Shown here: positions 40,022 to 47,634 of the stretch, piece by piece
How the letters are laid out: each line of letters opens with the position of its first letter
Position numbering within the stretch: the first letter of the stretch is position 1
Assembly (NCBI RefSeq): GCF_020708045.1
Contig: NZ_JAJFES010000006.1
Coordinates: 248,001-312,000 of the forward strand
From: Massilia sp. IC2-278
Lineage (GTDB): Bacteria > Pseudomonadota > Gammaproteobacteria > Burkholderiales > Burkholderiaceae_D
Length of the DNA: 64,000 nucleotides
Direction of reading: 5' to 3'
Notes under the pieces: model-generated
The model's input: only the letters and a program-made list of their open reading frames with translations
Database searches by the model: none
Told to the model about the DNA's origin: nothing
Position numbers and translations under genes: made by a program

Positions 40022-41125
40022 ATGTTTAGTTTCTTCAAGAGAAAAAAAGCCGAAGCAGACACCCCGGCGCCGGTCGAGCCTGTCGTAGATGTGCCGAAGC
40101 CTGCGCCGGCACCGGCCGCGCCCGCGCCAATCGCGATTCCTGAACCCGCCCCGGCGCCTGCGCTGAGCGCCGAACCCGCCCTCATCATCGAGGAAACCGC
40201 CGAACGTCCGACCTCCCCGGCCGAGCAAAAGAAATCCTGGATGGCGCGCCTGAAGGCCGGCCTGTCCAAGACCTCCAGCAATTTGTCGCTGCTGTTCGTC
40301 GGCGCCCGCATCGATGAAGACCTGTACGAGGAACTCGAATCCGCCCTGCTGATGTCCGACGCCGGCATGGATGCCACCGAGCACCTCCTGAACAACCTGC
40401 GCCGCAAGGTCAAGGAAGAGAAATTGCTCGACGCCGCCGCCGTGAAGGCTGCGCTGAAGGAATTGATGGTCGAGATGCTGACGCCGCTGCAAAAGCCGCT
40501 GGAACTCGGCCGCCACGCGCCGCTGGTGATGATGATCGCGGGCGTGAACGGCGCCGGCAAGACCACCACCATCGGCAAGCTGGCCAAGCACATGCAGCGC
40601 TTCGACCAGTCGGTGCTGCTGGCCGCGGGCGATACCTTCCGCGCCGCCGCGCGCGAACAACTCATGGTTTGGGGCCAGCGCAACAACGTCACCGTGATCT
40701 CGCAGCAGTCGGGCGACCCGGCGGCCATCGCCTTCGATGCGGTGCAGTCGGGCAAGGCGCGCGGCGTGGACGTGGTCATGGTCGATACCGCCGGCCGCCT
40801 GCCGACCCAGCTGCACCTGATGGAAGAGCTCAAGAAGATCAAGCGCGTGATCGGCAAGGGCGCGGATGGCGCGCCGCACGAGACGCTGCTGGTCATCGAC
40901 GGCAACACCGGCCAGAACGCCCTGGCACAAGTGAAAGCCTTCGACGACGCCCTGCAACTGTCCGGCCTGGTGATCACCAAGCTCGATGGCACGGCCAAGG
41001 GCGGCGTGCTGGCGGCGATCGCGCGTACGCGTCCGGTGCCGGTCTATTTCATCGGCGTGGGCGAAAAGCTGGACGACCTGCAGCCTTTCAATGCAGAAGA
41101 GTTCGTTGAAGCGCTGCTGGGGTAA
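40022..41125 (+). CDS. ftsY: Signal recognition particle receptor FtsY
   Basis: Length 367 aa from the ATG at 40022 (MFSFFKRKKAEADTP). An acidic, proline and alanine-rich A region (about 10-65) precedes the N domain and the SRP GTPase G domain. G1 is GVNGAGKTT (174-182), G3 is DTAGRLPTQ and G4 is TKLDGTAKGG. It docks ribosome-SRP complexes to the inner membrane. It begins the conserved ftsY-ftsE-ftsX-rpoH group, with ftsE nine bases downstream. Confidence 0.97.
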   Translation: MFSFFKRKKAEADTPAPVEPVVDVPKPAPAPAAPAPIAIPEPAPAPALSAEPALIIEETAERPTSPAEQKKSWMARLKAGLSKTSSNLSLLFVGARIDEDLYEELESALLMSDAGMDATEHLLNNLRRKVKEEKLLDAAAVKAALKELMVEMLTPLQKPLELGRHAPLVMMIAGVNGAGKTTTIGKLAKHMQRFDQSVLLAAGDTFRAAAREQLMVWGQRNNVTVISQQSGDPAAIAFDAVQSGKARGVDVVMVDTAGRLPTQLHLMEELKKIKRVIGKGADGAPHETLLVIDGNTGQNALAQVKAFDDALQLSGLVITKLDGTAKGGVLAAIARTRPVPVYFIGVGEKLDDLQPFNAEEFVEALLG

Positions 41126-41134
41126 TCAGACACG

Positions 41135-41845
41135 ATGATCGAATTCCACTCCGTATCCAAGAAGTATTCCGCCGATGCGACCGCCCTGCGCGACGTGTCG
41201 CTGAACATCGGCAAGGGCGAGCTGGTGTACCTGGCCGGCCCGTCCGGCGCCGGCAAGTCGACCCTGATGAAGATGGTGGCCGCCATCGAGCGCCCCAGCA
41301 GCGGACGCGTGATCGTGTTCGGGCAAGACATCGGCAAGATCAGGAAGCCCGGCATCCCTTTTCTCCGCCGTAACCTGGGCCTGATCTTCCAGCACCAGCG
41401 TTTGCTGAACGACCGGAATATCCTGGCCAATACCATGCTGCCGCTGCTGGTCACTGGCGCGCCCAAGGCGCAAGCCGAGCAGCGCGCCCGCGCCGCCCTC
41501 GACAAGGTGGGTCTGCTGGAGCGCGCCAAGGCGCATCCGCTGGAATTGTCCGGCGGCGAGCAGCAGCGCGTGGCGATTGCCCGCGCCATCGTGAACCGTC
41601 CGCAGATCATCCTGGCCGACGAACCCACCGCCAACCTCGACCGCGTGGCGGCCGACAAGGTGCTCGACGCCCTGCGCGCCTTTAACTCGGTCGGCGTGAC
41701 CTGCCTGATCTCGACCCACGACGAGCAGGTGCTCGACGGTGCGGCGCGCGTGATCCGCCTGGAGCATGGCCAGCTGGTGTCGAGCGGAGAGCCGACCAGC
41801 CCCGCCACCGGGGAATTCGACGTCGATACGGGAGGTGCAGCATGA
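41135..41845 (+). CDS. ftsE: Cell division ATP-binding protein FtsE
   Basis: Length 236 aa, an ABC ATPase. Walker A is GPSGAGKST (35-43), the signature is LSGGEQQR and Walker B is IILADEPTAN. It pairs with FtsX to activate periplasmic amidases through EnvC-type factors during septum splitting. It overlaps ftsX by four bases. Confidence 0.97.
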   Translation: MIEFHSVSKKYSADATALRDVSLNIGKGELVYLAGPSGAGKSTLMKMVAAIERPSSGRVIVFGQDIGKIRKPGIPFLRRNLGLIFQHQRLLNDRNILANTMLPLLVTGAPKAQAEQRARAALDKVGLLERAKAHPLELSGGEQQRVAIARAIVNRPQIILADEPTANLDRVAADKVLDALRAFNSVGVTCLISTHDEQVLDGAARVIRLEHGQLVSSGEPTSPATGEFDVDTGGAA

Positions 41846-42762
41846 GCCCATGGTTCCGCCAACACCGCTTCGCGCTCGGCGCGGCGCTGTCCACCGTGCG
41901 CAAGGCGCCGGGCAGTTTCCTGTTCAACGTATTGGTCGTCGCGGTGGCGCTGGCGCTGCCGTTCGCCGGCATCACCCTGCTCGACAATGTACGGCCGATG
42001 TCGGAACAGCTCTCGGTCGATCCCGAGGTCAGCCTGTTCGTGAAGCCCGATGCGACGCGCGAGGAAGCGCAGGCACTCGGTCCGCAACTGCGCCAGATCA
42101 TCGACGACAACAAGGCCAGCATCACCTTCATTCCGCGCGAACAGGCCCTCGACGACCTGAAGGCGCGCAGCGGCCTGTCCGCCGCGCTCGACACGCTGGG
42201 CGACAATCCCCTGCCCGACAGTTATGTGATGAAGCTGGCCGGCTCGGCCAGCGCGGCGGATGCCTCGCGCATCGACGCCGTGGTCGAGCAGTTGCACCAG
42301 CTGCCGCACGTGGACACCGTGCAGGTGGACTCGGCCTGGGTCAAGCGACTGGCCGCCTTGCTGGGCGTGCTACGCCTGGTGCTGCTGTTGCTGGCGGTAA
42401 CGCTGGGTGTGGTGGTGATTGCGGTGGTGTTCAATACCATCCGCCTGCAGGTGCTGACCCAGCGCGAGGAAATCGCCGTGTCGAAGCTGCTGGGCGCGAC
42501 CGACAACTTCATCCACCGGCCGTTTTACTATACCGGCGCCCTGCTCGGCCTGTGCGCCGGTGCGGTGGCCCTGGGCGGCGTGGCGCTGGCCCTGCAGCCG
42601 CTGAACGCGGCCATTGCCGAGTTTGCCCGCCTGTATGCGTCGGAATTCCAGCTGGCGCCGCTGAGTGCGCCGGAAGTCGCCGGTTTGCTGGCCATCAGCG
42701 CCGGCCTGGGCCTGATCGGCGCCATGCTGTCGGTGCAGCGTCACCTGGCGCGCCTGAAATGA
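41842..42762 (+). CDS. ftsX: Cell division protein FtsX
   Basis: Length 306 aa. Membrane segments lie at about residues 30-50, then three near the C-terminus (RLVLLLLAVTLGVVVIAVVF, YYTGALLGLCAGAVALGG and GLLAISAGLGLIGAML). A large periplasmic loop sits between the first two. It is the permease-like partner of FtsE. It is translationally coupled to ftsE by a four-base overlap. Confidence 0.96.
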   Translation: MSPWFRQHRFALGAALSTVRKAPGSFLFNVLVVAVALALPFAGITLLDNVRPMSEQLSVDPEVSLFVKPDATREEAQALGPQLRQIIDDNKASITFIPREQALDDLKARSGLSAALDTLGDNPLPDSYVMKLAGSASAADASRIDAVVEQLHQLPHVDTVQVDSAWVKRLAALLGVLRLVLLLLAVTLGVVVIAVVFNTIRLQVLTQREEIAVSKLLGATDNFIHRPFYYTGALLGLCAGAVALGGVALALQPLNAAIAEFARLYASEFQLAPLSAPEVAGLLAISAGLGLIGAMLSVQRHLARLK

Positions 42763-42774
42763 CGCCCTCTTCCT

Positions 42775-42804
42775 CCGGACAGGCTGCTGCTGTGGTCTGT
42801 CCGG
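42775..42804 (+). terminator. Hairpin after ftsX, possible terminator
   Basis: Perfect 8-base stem CCGGACAG/CTGTCCGG with a 14-base loop, 13 bases after the ftsX stop. A pyrimidine and T-rich stretch follows about ten bases later rather than directly, so termination is uncertain. Confidence 0.5.
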
Positions 42805-43081
42805 GCGGAATCACCTTCTTCTTTTTCAAGTCCCCGGCTTGTGCGTCTACTTCCATTCGCGAAGTAGGACTTTGCCTCGCCCGATTCCGAACGCGCCCCT
42901 TTGTGAGGCAACTAACAGAAACGGGCTTCCGCGCGCCTTTACGCTGTGTCTCAAGGTCACACGCAACAGCCACACGTTTGAGATAACTCAATAGCAAAGC
43001 AACGATTCGCTCTACAGTAGACCGGGCGCAAATTGATGCTTAATAGCAATACTTTAGCCAGACTTAAACACCCCTGCCATT

Positions 43082-43120
43082 CCGAGGGGGTCGCTAGCAC
43101 TCCCCCTCGGAGAGTGCTAA
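43082..43120 (+). promoter_or_regulatory. CIRCE element (HrcA site) before rpoH, overlapped by a second inverted repeat
   Basis: CTAGCACTC (43094-43102), nine bases, then GAGTGCTAA (43112-43120). This matches the CIRCE consensus TTAGCACTC-N9-GAGTGCTAA at 17 of 18 positions. HrcA binding here would repress rpoH until heat shock. An additional perfect repeat, CCGAGGGGG (43082-43090) with CCCCCTCGG (43102-43110), overlaps its left arm and spacer. Confidence 0.88.
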
Positions 43121-43242
43121 ACTGTAGCTCAAGTGAATGGTAAATGGGTTCGCTTGCATCCGGATTCAAGGCCGAAAAAATCATGGGGTGGGGTTGTCCC
43201 GCCGCTGAGATGCAGCAGAAATTACTCTACGAGGAAAAGATA

Positions 43243-44136
43243 ATGTCCGCACAATCCGCATTGGTTCCGACCACCAGCAGCCGTGCCCTGGGACTTGGCT
43301 TCACCGGCAATCTCGGTAACATCGACGCGTATATTTCCGCGGTGAACCGTCTGCCGATGCTGACCCACGAGGAAGAGGTGTCGCTGGCGAAGCGGCTGCG
43401 CGAGGCAAACGATCTCGACGCCGCACAAAAACTGGTCCTGTCCCACCTGCGCCTGGTGGTGTCGATCGCGCGCGGCTACCTGGGCTACGGCCTGCCGCAC
43501 GCCGACCTGATCCAGGAAGGCAACATCGGCCTGATGAAGGCCGTGAAGCGCTTCGACCCGAACCAGGGCGTGCGTCTGGTGTCGTACGCGATGCACTGGA
43601 TCAAGGCCGAGATGCACGAATACATCCTGAAGAACTGGCGCCTGGTGAAGGTCGCTACGACCAAGGCCCAGCGCAAGCTGTTCTTCAACCTGCGCAGCAA
43701 CAAGGTGGGCCTGGACGCGATGACGCCGACCCAGGTCGACGAACTGGCCAAGATGCTGGACGTCAAGCGCGAGGAAGTGATCGAGATGGAAACCCGCCTC
43801 TCCGGCCGCGACATCGCCCTGGAAGCGCCGACCGACGACGAAGACGACAAGTTCTCGCCGATCGCCTACCTGTCGTCGGACCAGCAGGAACCGACCAAGG
43901 TGCTGGAAGCCGAGCAGGTCACGCGCCTGCAGTCCGAAGGCCTGGAAACGGCGCTGGGCAAGCTCGACCCGCGTTCGCGCCGCATCGTGGAAGCGCGCTG
44001 GCTGGCGAATGACGACGGTTCGGGTGCCACGCTGCATACGCTGGCGGAAGAGTTCGGCGTGTCGGCGGAGCGGATTCGCCAGATCGAATCGGCGGCGTTG
44101 AAGAAAATGAAGGGTGCGCTGGCGGCGTACGTGTAA
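43243..44136 (+). CDS. rpoH: RNA polymerase heat-shock sigma factor RpoH (sigma-32)
   Basis: Length 297 aa from the ATG at 43243 (MSAQSALVPTTSS), preceded by GAGGAAAAGATA. Region 2 includes DLIQEGNIGLMKAVKRFDPNQGVRLVSYAMHWIKAEM. The RpoH box appears as QRKLFFNLRS, a hallmark that separates it from RpoD. Region 4 ends LAEEFGVSAERIRQIESAALKKMK. It directs heat-shock transcription. It follows ftsX as in many proteobacteria but has its own control region with a CIRCE site. Confidence 0.97.
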   Translation: MSAQSALVPTTSSRALGLGFTGNLGNIDAYISAVNRLPMLTHEEEVSLAKRLREANDLDAAQKLVLSHLRLVVSIARGYLGYGLPHADLIQEGNIGLMKAVKRFDPNQGVRLVSYAMHWIKAEMHEYILKNWRLVKVATTKAQRKLFFNLRSNKVGLDAMTPTQVDELAKMLDVKREEVIEMETRLSGRDIALEAPTDDEDDKFSPIAYLSSDQQEPTKVLEAEQVTRLQSEGLETALGKLDPRSRRIVEARWLANDDGSGATLHTLAEEFGVSAERIRQIESAALKKMKGALAAYV

Positions 44137-44156
44137 GCCAGCAGCAGCATCTTTGT

Positions 44157-44190
44157 AAAAACGGCGGTTCCTTCGGGGCCGCCGTTTTTT
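44157..44190 (+). terminator. Rho-independent terminator of rpoH
   Basis: Stem AACGGCGG/CCGCCGTT around TTCCTTCGGGG, followed by T residues to 44190. It lies about 20 bases after the rpoH stop. Confidence 0.88.
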
Positions 44191-44235
44191 ATTGGCGTTG
44201 CATTCATCGATAACGATGGCATTGGCGCCGATTTC

Positions 44236-44346
44236 GTAGGGTGGGTTCTCGAACCCACCATGCGGCGGTTGGTCATCGATTGCGTCCGGATCGTACGGCG
44301 CAGTGTATCCAATGATGAAATCGGTGGGTTCAAGAACCCACCCTAC
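44236..44346. repeat. GTAGGGTGG palindromic repeat, inverted pair (copy 4)
   Basis: Left unit 44236-44265 (GTAGGGTGGGTTCTCGAACC, inner stem GGGTTC/GAACCC). Right unit 44323-44346 reads GGTGGGTTCAAGAACCCACC then CTAC. It sits between the terminators of the convergent rpoH and pstS genes, away from any coding sequence. Confidence 0.88.
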
Positions 44347-44364
44347 GACCTCATAATCAAAACC

Positions 44365-44401
44365 AAAAAAAAGCGGCGGCCCCATTCCTGGAACCGCCGC
44401 T
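44365..44401 (-). terminator. Rho-independent terminator of pstS
   Basis: Stem AGCGGCGG (44372-44379) and CCGCCGCT (44394-44401) with a 14-base loop. The minus strand continues into a run of T. It is 78 bases past the stop codon. A second hairpin, ACGGGGC/GCCCCGT (44439-44457), lies between. Confidence 0.8.
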
Positions 44402-44478
44402 AAAACCTGGCCGCAAAGTCACCCACGGCCAGCCCGACACGGGGCTTGTCGCCCCGTCCTGTGATCGATCAGTTCAGA

Positions 44479-45522
44479 TCAGTAGATCGCCTTGCCCGAT
44501 GCATCCTTCAGGTTGGCCTTCCACGAATCCTGCACCAGCTTGACGACCGATGCCGGCATCGGCACGTAGTCCAGCTCGGCGGCAGCGGCGGCGCCGTTCT
44601 TGTAGGCGTAGTCGAAGAACTTCACGACTTCCTTGCCCTTGGTGGCGTCGGCCTGGGCCTTGTGCATCAGGATGTACGACACGCCGGTGATCGGCCAGCT
44701 GTTCTTGCCGGCGGCGTCGGTCAGGATGACGGCGAAGCCCGGGGTCTTGGTCCATTCGGCGCTCGATGCAGCGGCCTTGAAGTTCTCGTCGTCCGGCTGC
44801 AGGAACTGGCCGTCCTTGTTCTTCAGCTGGGTGTGCGACAGCTTGTTTTTCTTGGCGTAGGCCCACTCGACGTAGCCGATCGAACCCTTGATACGCTGCA
44901 CGTTGGCGGCGACGCCTTCGTTGCCCTTGCCGCCCACGCCGACTGCCCATTTCACGGCGGTGTTGGCGCCGATTTTTTGCTGGAATTCCGGGCTGGTTTT
45001 CGACAGGAAGTCGGTGAACAGGAAGGAGGTGCCCGAGCTGTCGGCGCGGTGGACGACGGTGATGTCGGTGTCCGGCAGCTTCACGCCCGGGTTCAGGGCG
45101 GTGATTTCCGGCGCGTTCCACTTGGTGATCTTGCCCAGGTAGATGTCGGCCACGACCGGGCCGGTCAGCTTCAGCTGGCCTGGAGCCACGCCGTCGACGT
45201 TCACCACGGTGACCACGCCGCCCATGATGGCCGGGAACTGCATCAGGCCTTCGGCGTCGAGTTCAGCGGCTTTCAGGGGCATGTCCGAGGCGCCGAAGTC
45301 GACGGTCTTGGCCTTGATCTGCTTGATGCCAGCGCCCGAGCCGACCGACTGGTAGTTCAGGCCGGTGCCGGTGGCTGCCTTGTACGACTCGGCCCACTTG
45401 GCGTAGATCGGGTACGGGAAGGTTGCGCCCGCGCCGGTCACGTCGGCAGCGAAGGCCGACGACATCACCATTGCTGCAGCGGCGCCAGCGATCATCGTTT
45501 TGAACATGTGCTTGATTTTCAT
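44479..45522 (-). CDS. pstS: Periplasmic phosphate-binding protein PstS
   Basis: Length 347 aa. A signal peptide (MKIKHMFKTMIAGAAAAMVMSSAFA) precedes mature ADVTGAGATFPYPIYAKWAESY. The phosphate-contacting segments SVGSGAGIKQI, DFGASDMPL and ADSSGTSFLFTDFL are present. It delivers phosphate to the PstCAB transporter, but no pstCAB or phoU genes lie downstream, where rpoH is found instead. It is therefore a stand-alone copy. A Pho box upstream predicts induction by phosphate starvation. Confidence 0.96.
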   Translation of the reverse strand: MKIKHMFKTMIAGAAAAMVMSSAFAADVTGAGATFPYPIYAKWAESYKAATGTGLNYQSVGSGAGIKQIKAKTVDFGASDMPLKAAELDAEGLMQFPAIMGGVVTVVNVDGVAPGQLKLTGPVVADIYLGKITKWNAPEITALNPGVKLPDTDITVVHRADSSGTSFLFTDFLSKTSPEFQQKIGANTAVKWAVGVGGKGNEGVAANVQRIKGSIGYVEWAYAKKNKLSHTQLKNKDGQFLQPDDENFKAAASSAEWTKTPGFAVILTDAAGKNSWPITGVSYILMHKAQADATKGKEVVKFFDYAYKNGAAAAAELDYVPMPASVVKLVQDSWKANLKDASGKAIY

Positions 45523-45575
45523 ATTGTCGTAACTCGGGGTTGGTTAAGTGACGAGCGGAAGTCTAGCCAGCGAAT

Positions 45576-45593
45576 ATGACGGCTGTATGACGC
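45576..45593 (-). promoter_or_regulatory. Pho box upstream of pstS
   Basis: On the minus strand the half-sites GCGTCAT and CCGTCAT are separated by ACAG, matching the PhoB consensus CTGTCAT-N4-CTGTCAT at five of seven bases or better per half-site. It is 54 bases upstream of the pstS start and may also face ggt. Confidence 0.75.
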
Positions 45594-45671
45594 GGATGAG
45601 CTAGATCAAACAACGGCGGTTTTGCTTTCTTGCTATGCTGACCCGACTTCTTCACCTCGCCGCCTTCGTCC

Positions 45672-47420
45672 ATGAACAAGACCCTGCTCGTTTCCACCCT
45701 CGTCTTCTCCATCGTCCTGCACGCGCCGCTCGCCATCGCAAAAACCCCGGTCGCCACCGGCAGCGGCGGCGCCGTTGCCACCATCAGCGAACAGGCCTCG
45801 GCGTCGGCGCTTGCCATCCTGAACAAGGGCGGGAACGCGGTCGATGCCGCCGTGGCCGCGGCGGCCACGCTGGGCGTGACCGACCCGTTCAGCTGCGGCA
45901 TCGGCGGCGGCGGCTTCATGGTGATCTACCTGGCCAAGGACAAGCGCGTGATCACGGTCGATCACCGCGAAACGGCCCCAAGCGCCTTTACCCCGGCCGT
46001 GTTCCTGGAAAACGGCAAGGAAATCGACTTCGAGACGGCGGTGGCGAGCGGCGCCGCTGTAGGCGTACCGGGCACGGTGCGCGGCTGGCACGAGGCGCTG
46101 GAGCGCTACGGCACGATGGGGTTTAGGCAGGTACTGGCGCCGGCCATCGATGTGGCCGACAAGGGCTTCACGGTCAATGAAACTTTCTCTCATTTAACGC
46201 GCGAAAATGAAAGAAAATTTCAGCAGTTTTCGACGACGAGCGCACTGTATTTGCGGAACGGGAAAGCCGTTACGCCCGGCACCCGGTTACGTAATCCGGA
46301 CATGGCCAAGGCCTACCGCGAGATCGCCGCACGCGGCTACCAGGCCTTTTATGCAGGGCCGATGGCGCGCGCCATCGTCGAGGCGGTGAACCAGCCGCCG
46401 CTGGCTCGGGGTGCAAGCGTCCGCGCCGGCCAGATGACGCTGGCCGACCTGGCCAACTACGAAGCGCGCATCCGCCAGCCGGTGGTCAGCAGCTACCGCG
46501 GCTACCAAGTTTATGGCATGCCGCTGCCGAGCAGCGGCGGCGTGGCGGTGGCCGAGGCCCTGAACATCCTCGAAGGCTACGACCTGAAGGCCCTGCCGCG
46601 CGCGCAGGCCGAGCACCTGTACCTGGAAGCGAGCCGCCTTGCCTTTGCCGACCGCAACGCCTATCTCGCCGATCCGGAATACGTCGACGCGCCGGTGGCG
46701 GGGCTGCTGTCGAAGGATTTTGCAGCCCGGCGGCGCGCGCTGATCGACATGAAGCGTGCGGCGTCCGACGTGGCGGCGGGCGACCCGTACGCCTTCCAGG
46801 ATGACCCGAGCATTCCGCTGCGCCCCGCGCAACGCCCGCTGCAGAAGGAAAGCCCGCACACCACGCACCTGACGGTGTCGGACAAGGAAGGCAATGTCGT
46901 CTCCTATACGTTCACCATCGAATCCTGGGGCGGCAGCGGCATCGTGGTGCCGGGTTATGGCTTCTTGCTGAACAACGAGATGACCGACTTCGATTTTTCC
47001 GGCCCACGCCCGAACGTGCCCGAAGCGGGCAAGCGCCCGCGCAGCAGCATGGCGCCGACCATCGTGCTCAAGGACGGCAAGCCGGCCTTCAGCATCGGCA
47101 GCCCGGGCGGCGCGACCATCATCACGACGGTGCTGCAGACCATCGTCAATCATGTGGACTTCGGCATGCCGATGAACGAGGCGATCGATGCGCCGCGGCT
47201 GTCCGAGCGTAATGGCGCATCGACGTCGGTGGAGCCGGGCTTTGCCGGCAGCGCCCAGGCGAAGGCCCTGGAAGCCTTTGGGCACAAGTGGGAGGCGCCG
47301 GCCGAGGAGATCGGCGCGGCGAATGCCATCGTGTTCAATCCGGATGGGACGGTGACGGCAGTCAGTGAAGGCAAGCGGCATGGGGTCGGGACCGCACTGG
47401 TGCAGCGCCGCGCGCATTGA
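45672..47420 (+). CDS. ggt: Gamma-glutamyltransferase (Ntn hydrolase)
   Basis: Length 582 aa. A signal peptide (MNKTLLVSTLVFSIVLHAPLAIA) targets it to the periplasm. Family motifs are GGNAVDAAVAAAATLGVTDP, GIGGGGFMVIY and the substrate arginine in VDHRETAP. The autoprocessing threonine lies in SPHTTHLTVSD, and GYGFLLNNEMTDF follows. It cleaves glutathione and related gamma-glutamyl compounds after self-cleavage into two subunits. A short stretch near 46170-46300 is AT-rich (about 45% GC where counted) compared with the rest, possibly a recombined patch. Confidence 0.95.
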   Translation: MNKTLLVSTLVFSIVLHAPLAIAKTPVATGSGGAVATISEQASASALAILNKGGNAVDAAVAAAATLGVTDPFSCGIGGGGFMVIYLAKDKRVITVDHRETAPSAFTPAVFLENGKEIDFETAVASGAAVGVPGTVRGWHEALERYGTMGFRQVLAPAIDVADKGFTVNETFSHLTRENERKFQQFSTTSALYLRNGKAVTPGTRLRNPDMAKAYREIAARGYQAFYAGPMARAIVEAVNQPPLARGASVRAGQMTLADLANYEARIRQPVVSSYRGYQVYGMPLPSSGGVAVAEALNILEGYDLKALPRAQAEHLYLEASRLAFADRNAYLADPEYVDAPVAGLLSKDFAARRRALIDMKRAASDVAAGDPYAFQDDPSIPLRPAQRPLQKESPHTTHLTVSDKEGNVVSYTFTIESWGGSGIVVPGYGFLLNNEMTDFDFSGPRPNVPEAGKRPRSSMAPTIVLKDGKPAFSIGSPGGATIITTVLQTIVNHVDFGMPMNEAIDAPRLSERNGASTSVEPGFAGSAQAKALEAFGHKWEAPAEEIGAANAIVFNPDGTVTAVSEGKRHGVGTALVQRRAH

Positions 47421-47459
47421 ATCGGCTTACGCGGCTTTGACGGTTCGTGTTTGGCCGTT

Positions 47460-47621
47460 GTAGGGTGGGCCGGGCCGCGCAGGCACCTGTGCCCACGCGG
47501 TACGGCATCTCCCCGTCGACAACGCACCGACAGACCGCGGAAGGCGATTGGCTCGATCGCTCCGCGGCACCATTTCGACCGATCGCGTGCCGTACCGCGT
47601 GGACTCAGGAGTCCACCCTAC
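47460..47621. repeat. GTAGGGTGG palindromic repeat, inverted pair (copy 5)
   Basis: The left unit, 47460-47503, contains an enlarged centre (GGGCCGGGCCGCGCAGGCAC) before GTGCCCACGCGGTAC. The right unit, 47592-47621, is GTACCGCGTGGACTCAGGAG then TCCACCCTAC. The two units share the outer ends but have different inner stems. The pair lies between the convergent ggt and ABC permease genes. Confidence 0.88.
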
Positions 47622-47634
47622 AACACCCTCCACC

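Larger units (their letters stand above)
42763..43242 (+). promoter_or_regulatory. Intergenic region before rpoH
   Basis: 480 bases with no credible gene. It starts with a hairpin at 42775-42804, which may end ftsX transcription. It is AT-rich in the middle and holds a CIRCE element overlapped by a second inverted repeat close to the rpoH leader. Upstream in-frame methionines of rpoH in this region lack support. Confidence 0.55.

Noticed and set aside
39598..40998. A 466-codon minus-strand frame
   Set aside because: Antisense to ftsY and the NYN remnant; serine- and arginine-rich shadow without motifs.
44236..44346. Considered the inverted pair as an insertion sequence or MITE with target duplications
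   Set aside because: No transposase and no clear direct repeats flank the pair; different pairs have unrelated spacers, so it is described only as a repeat family.
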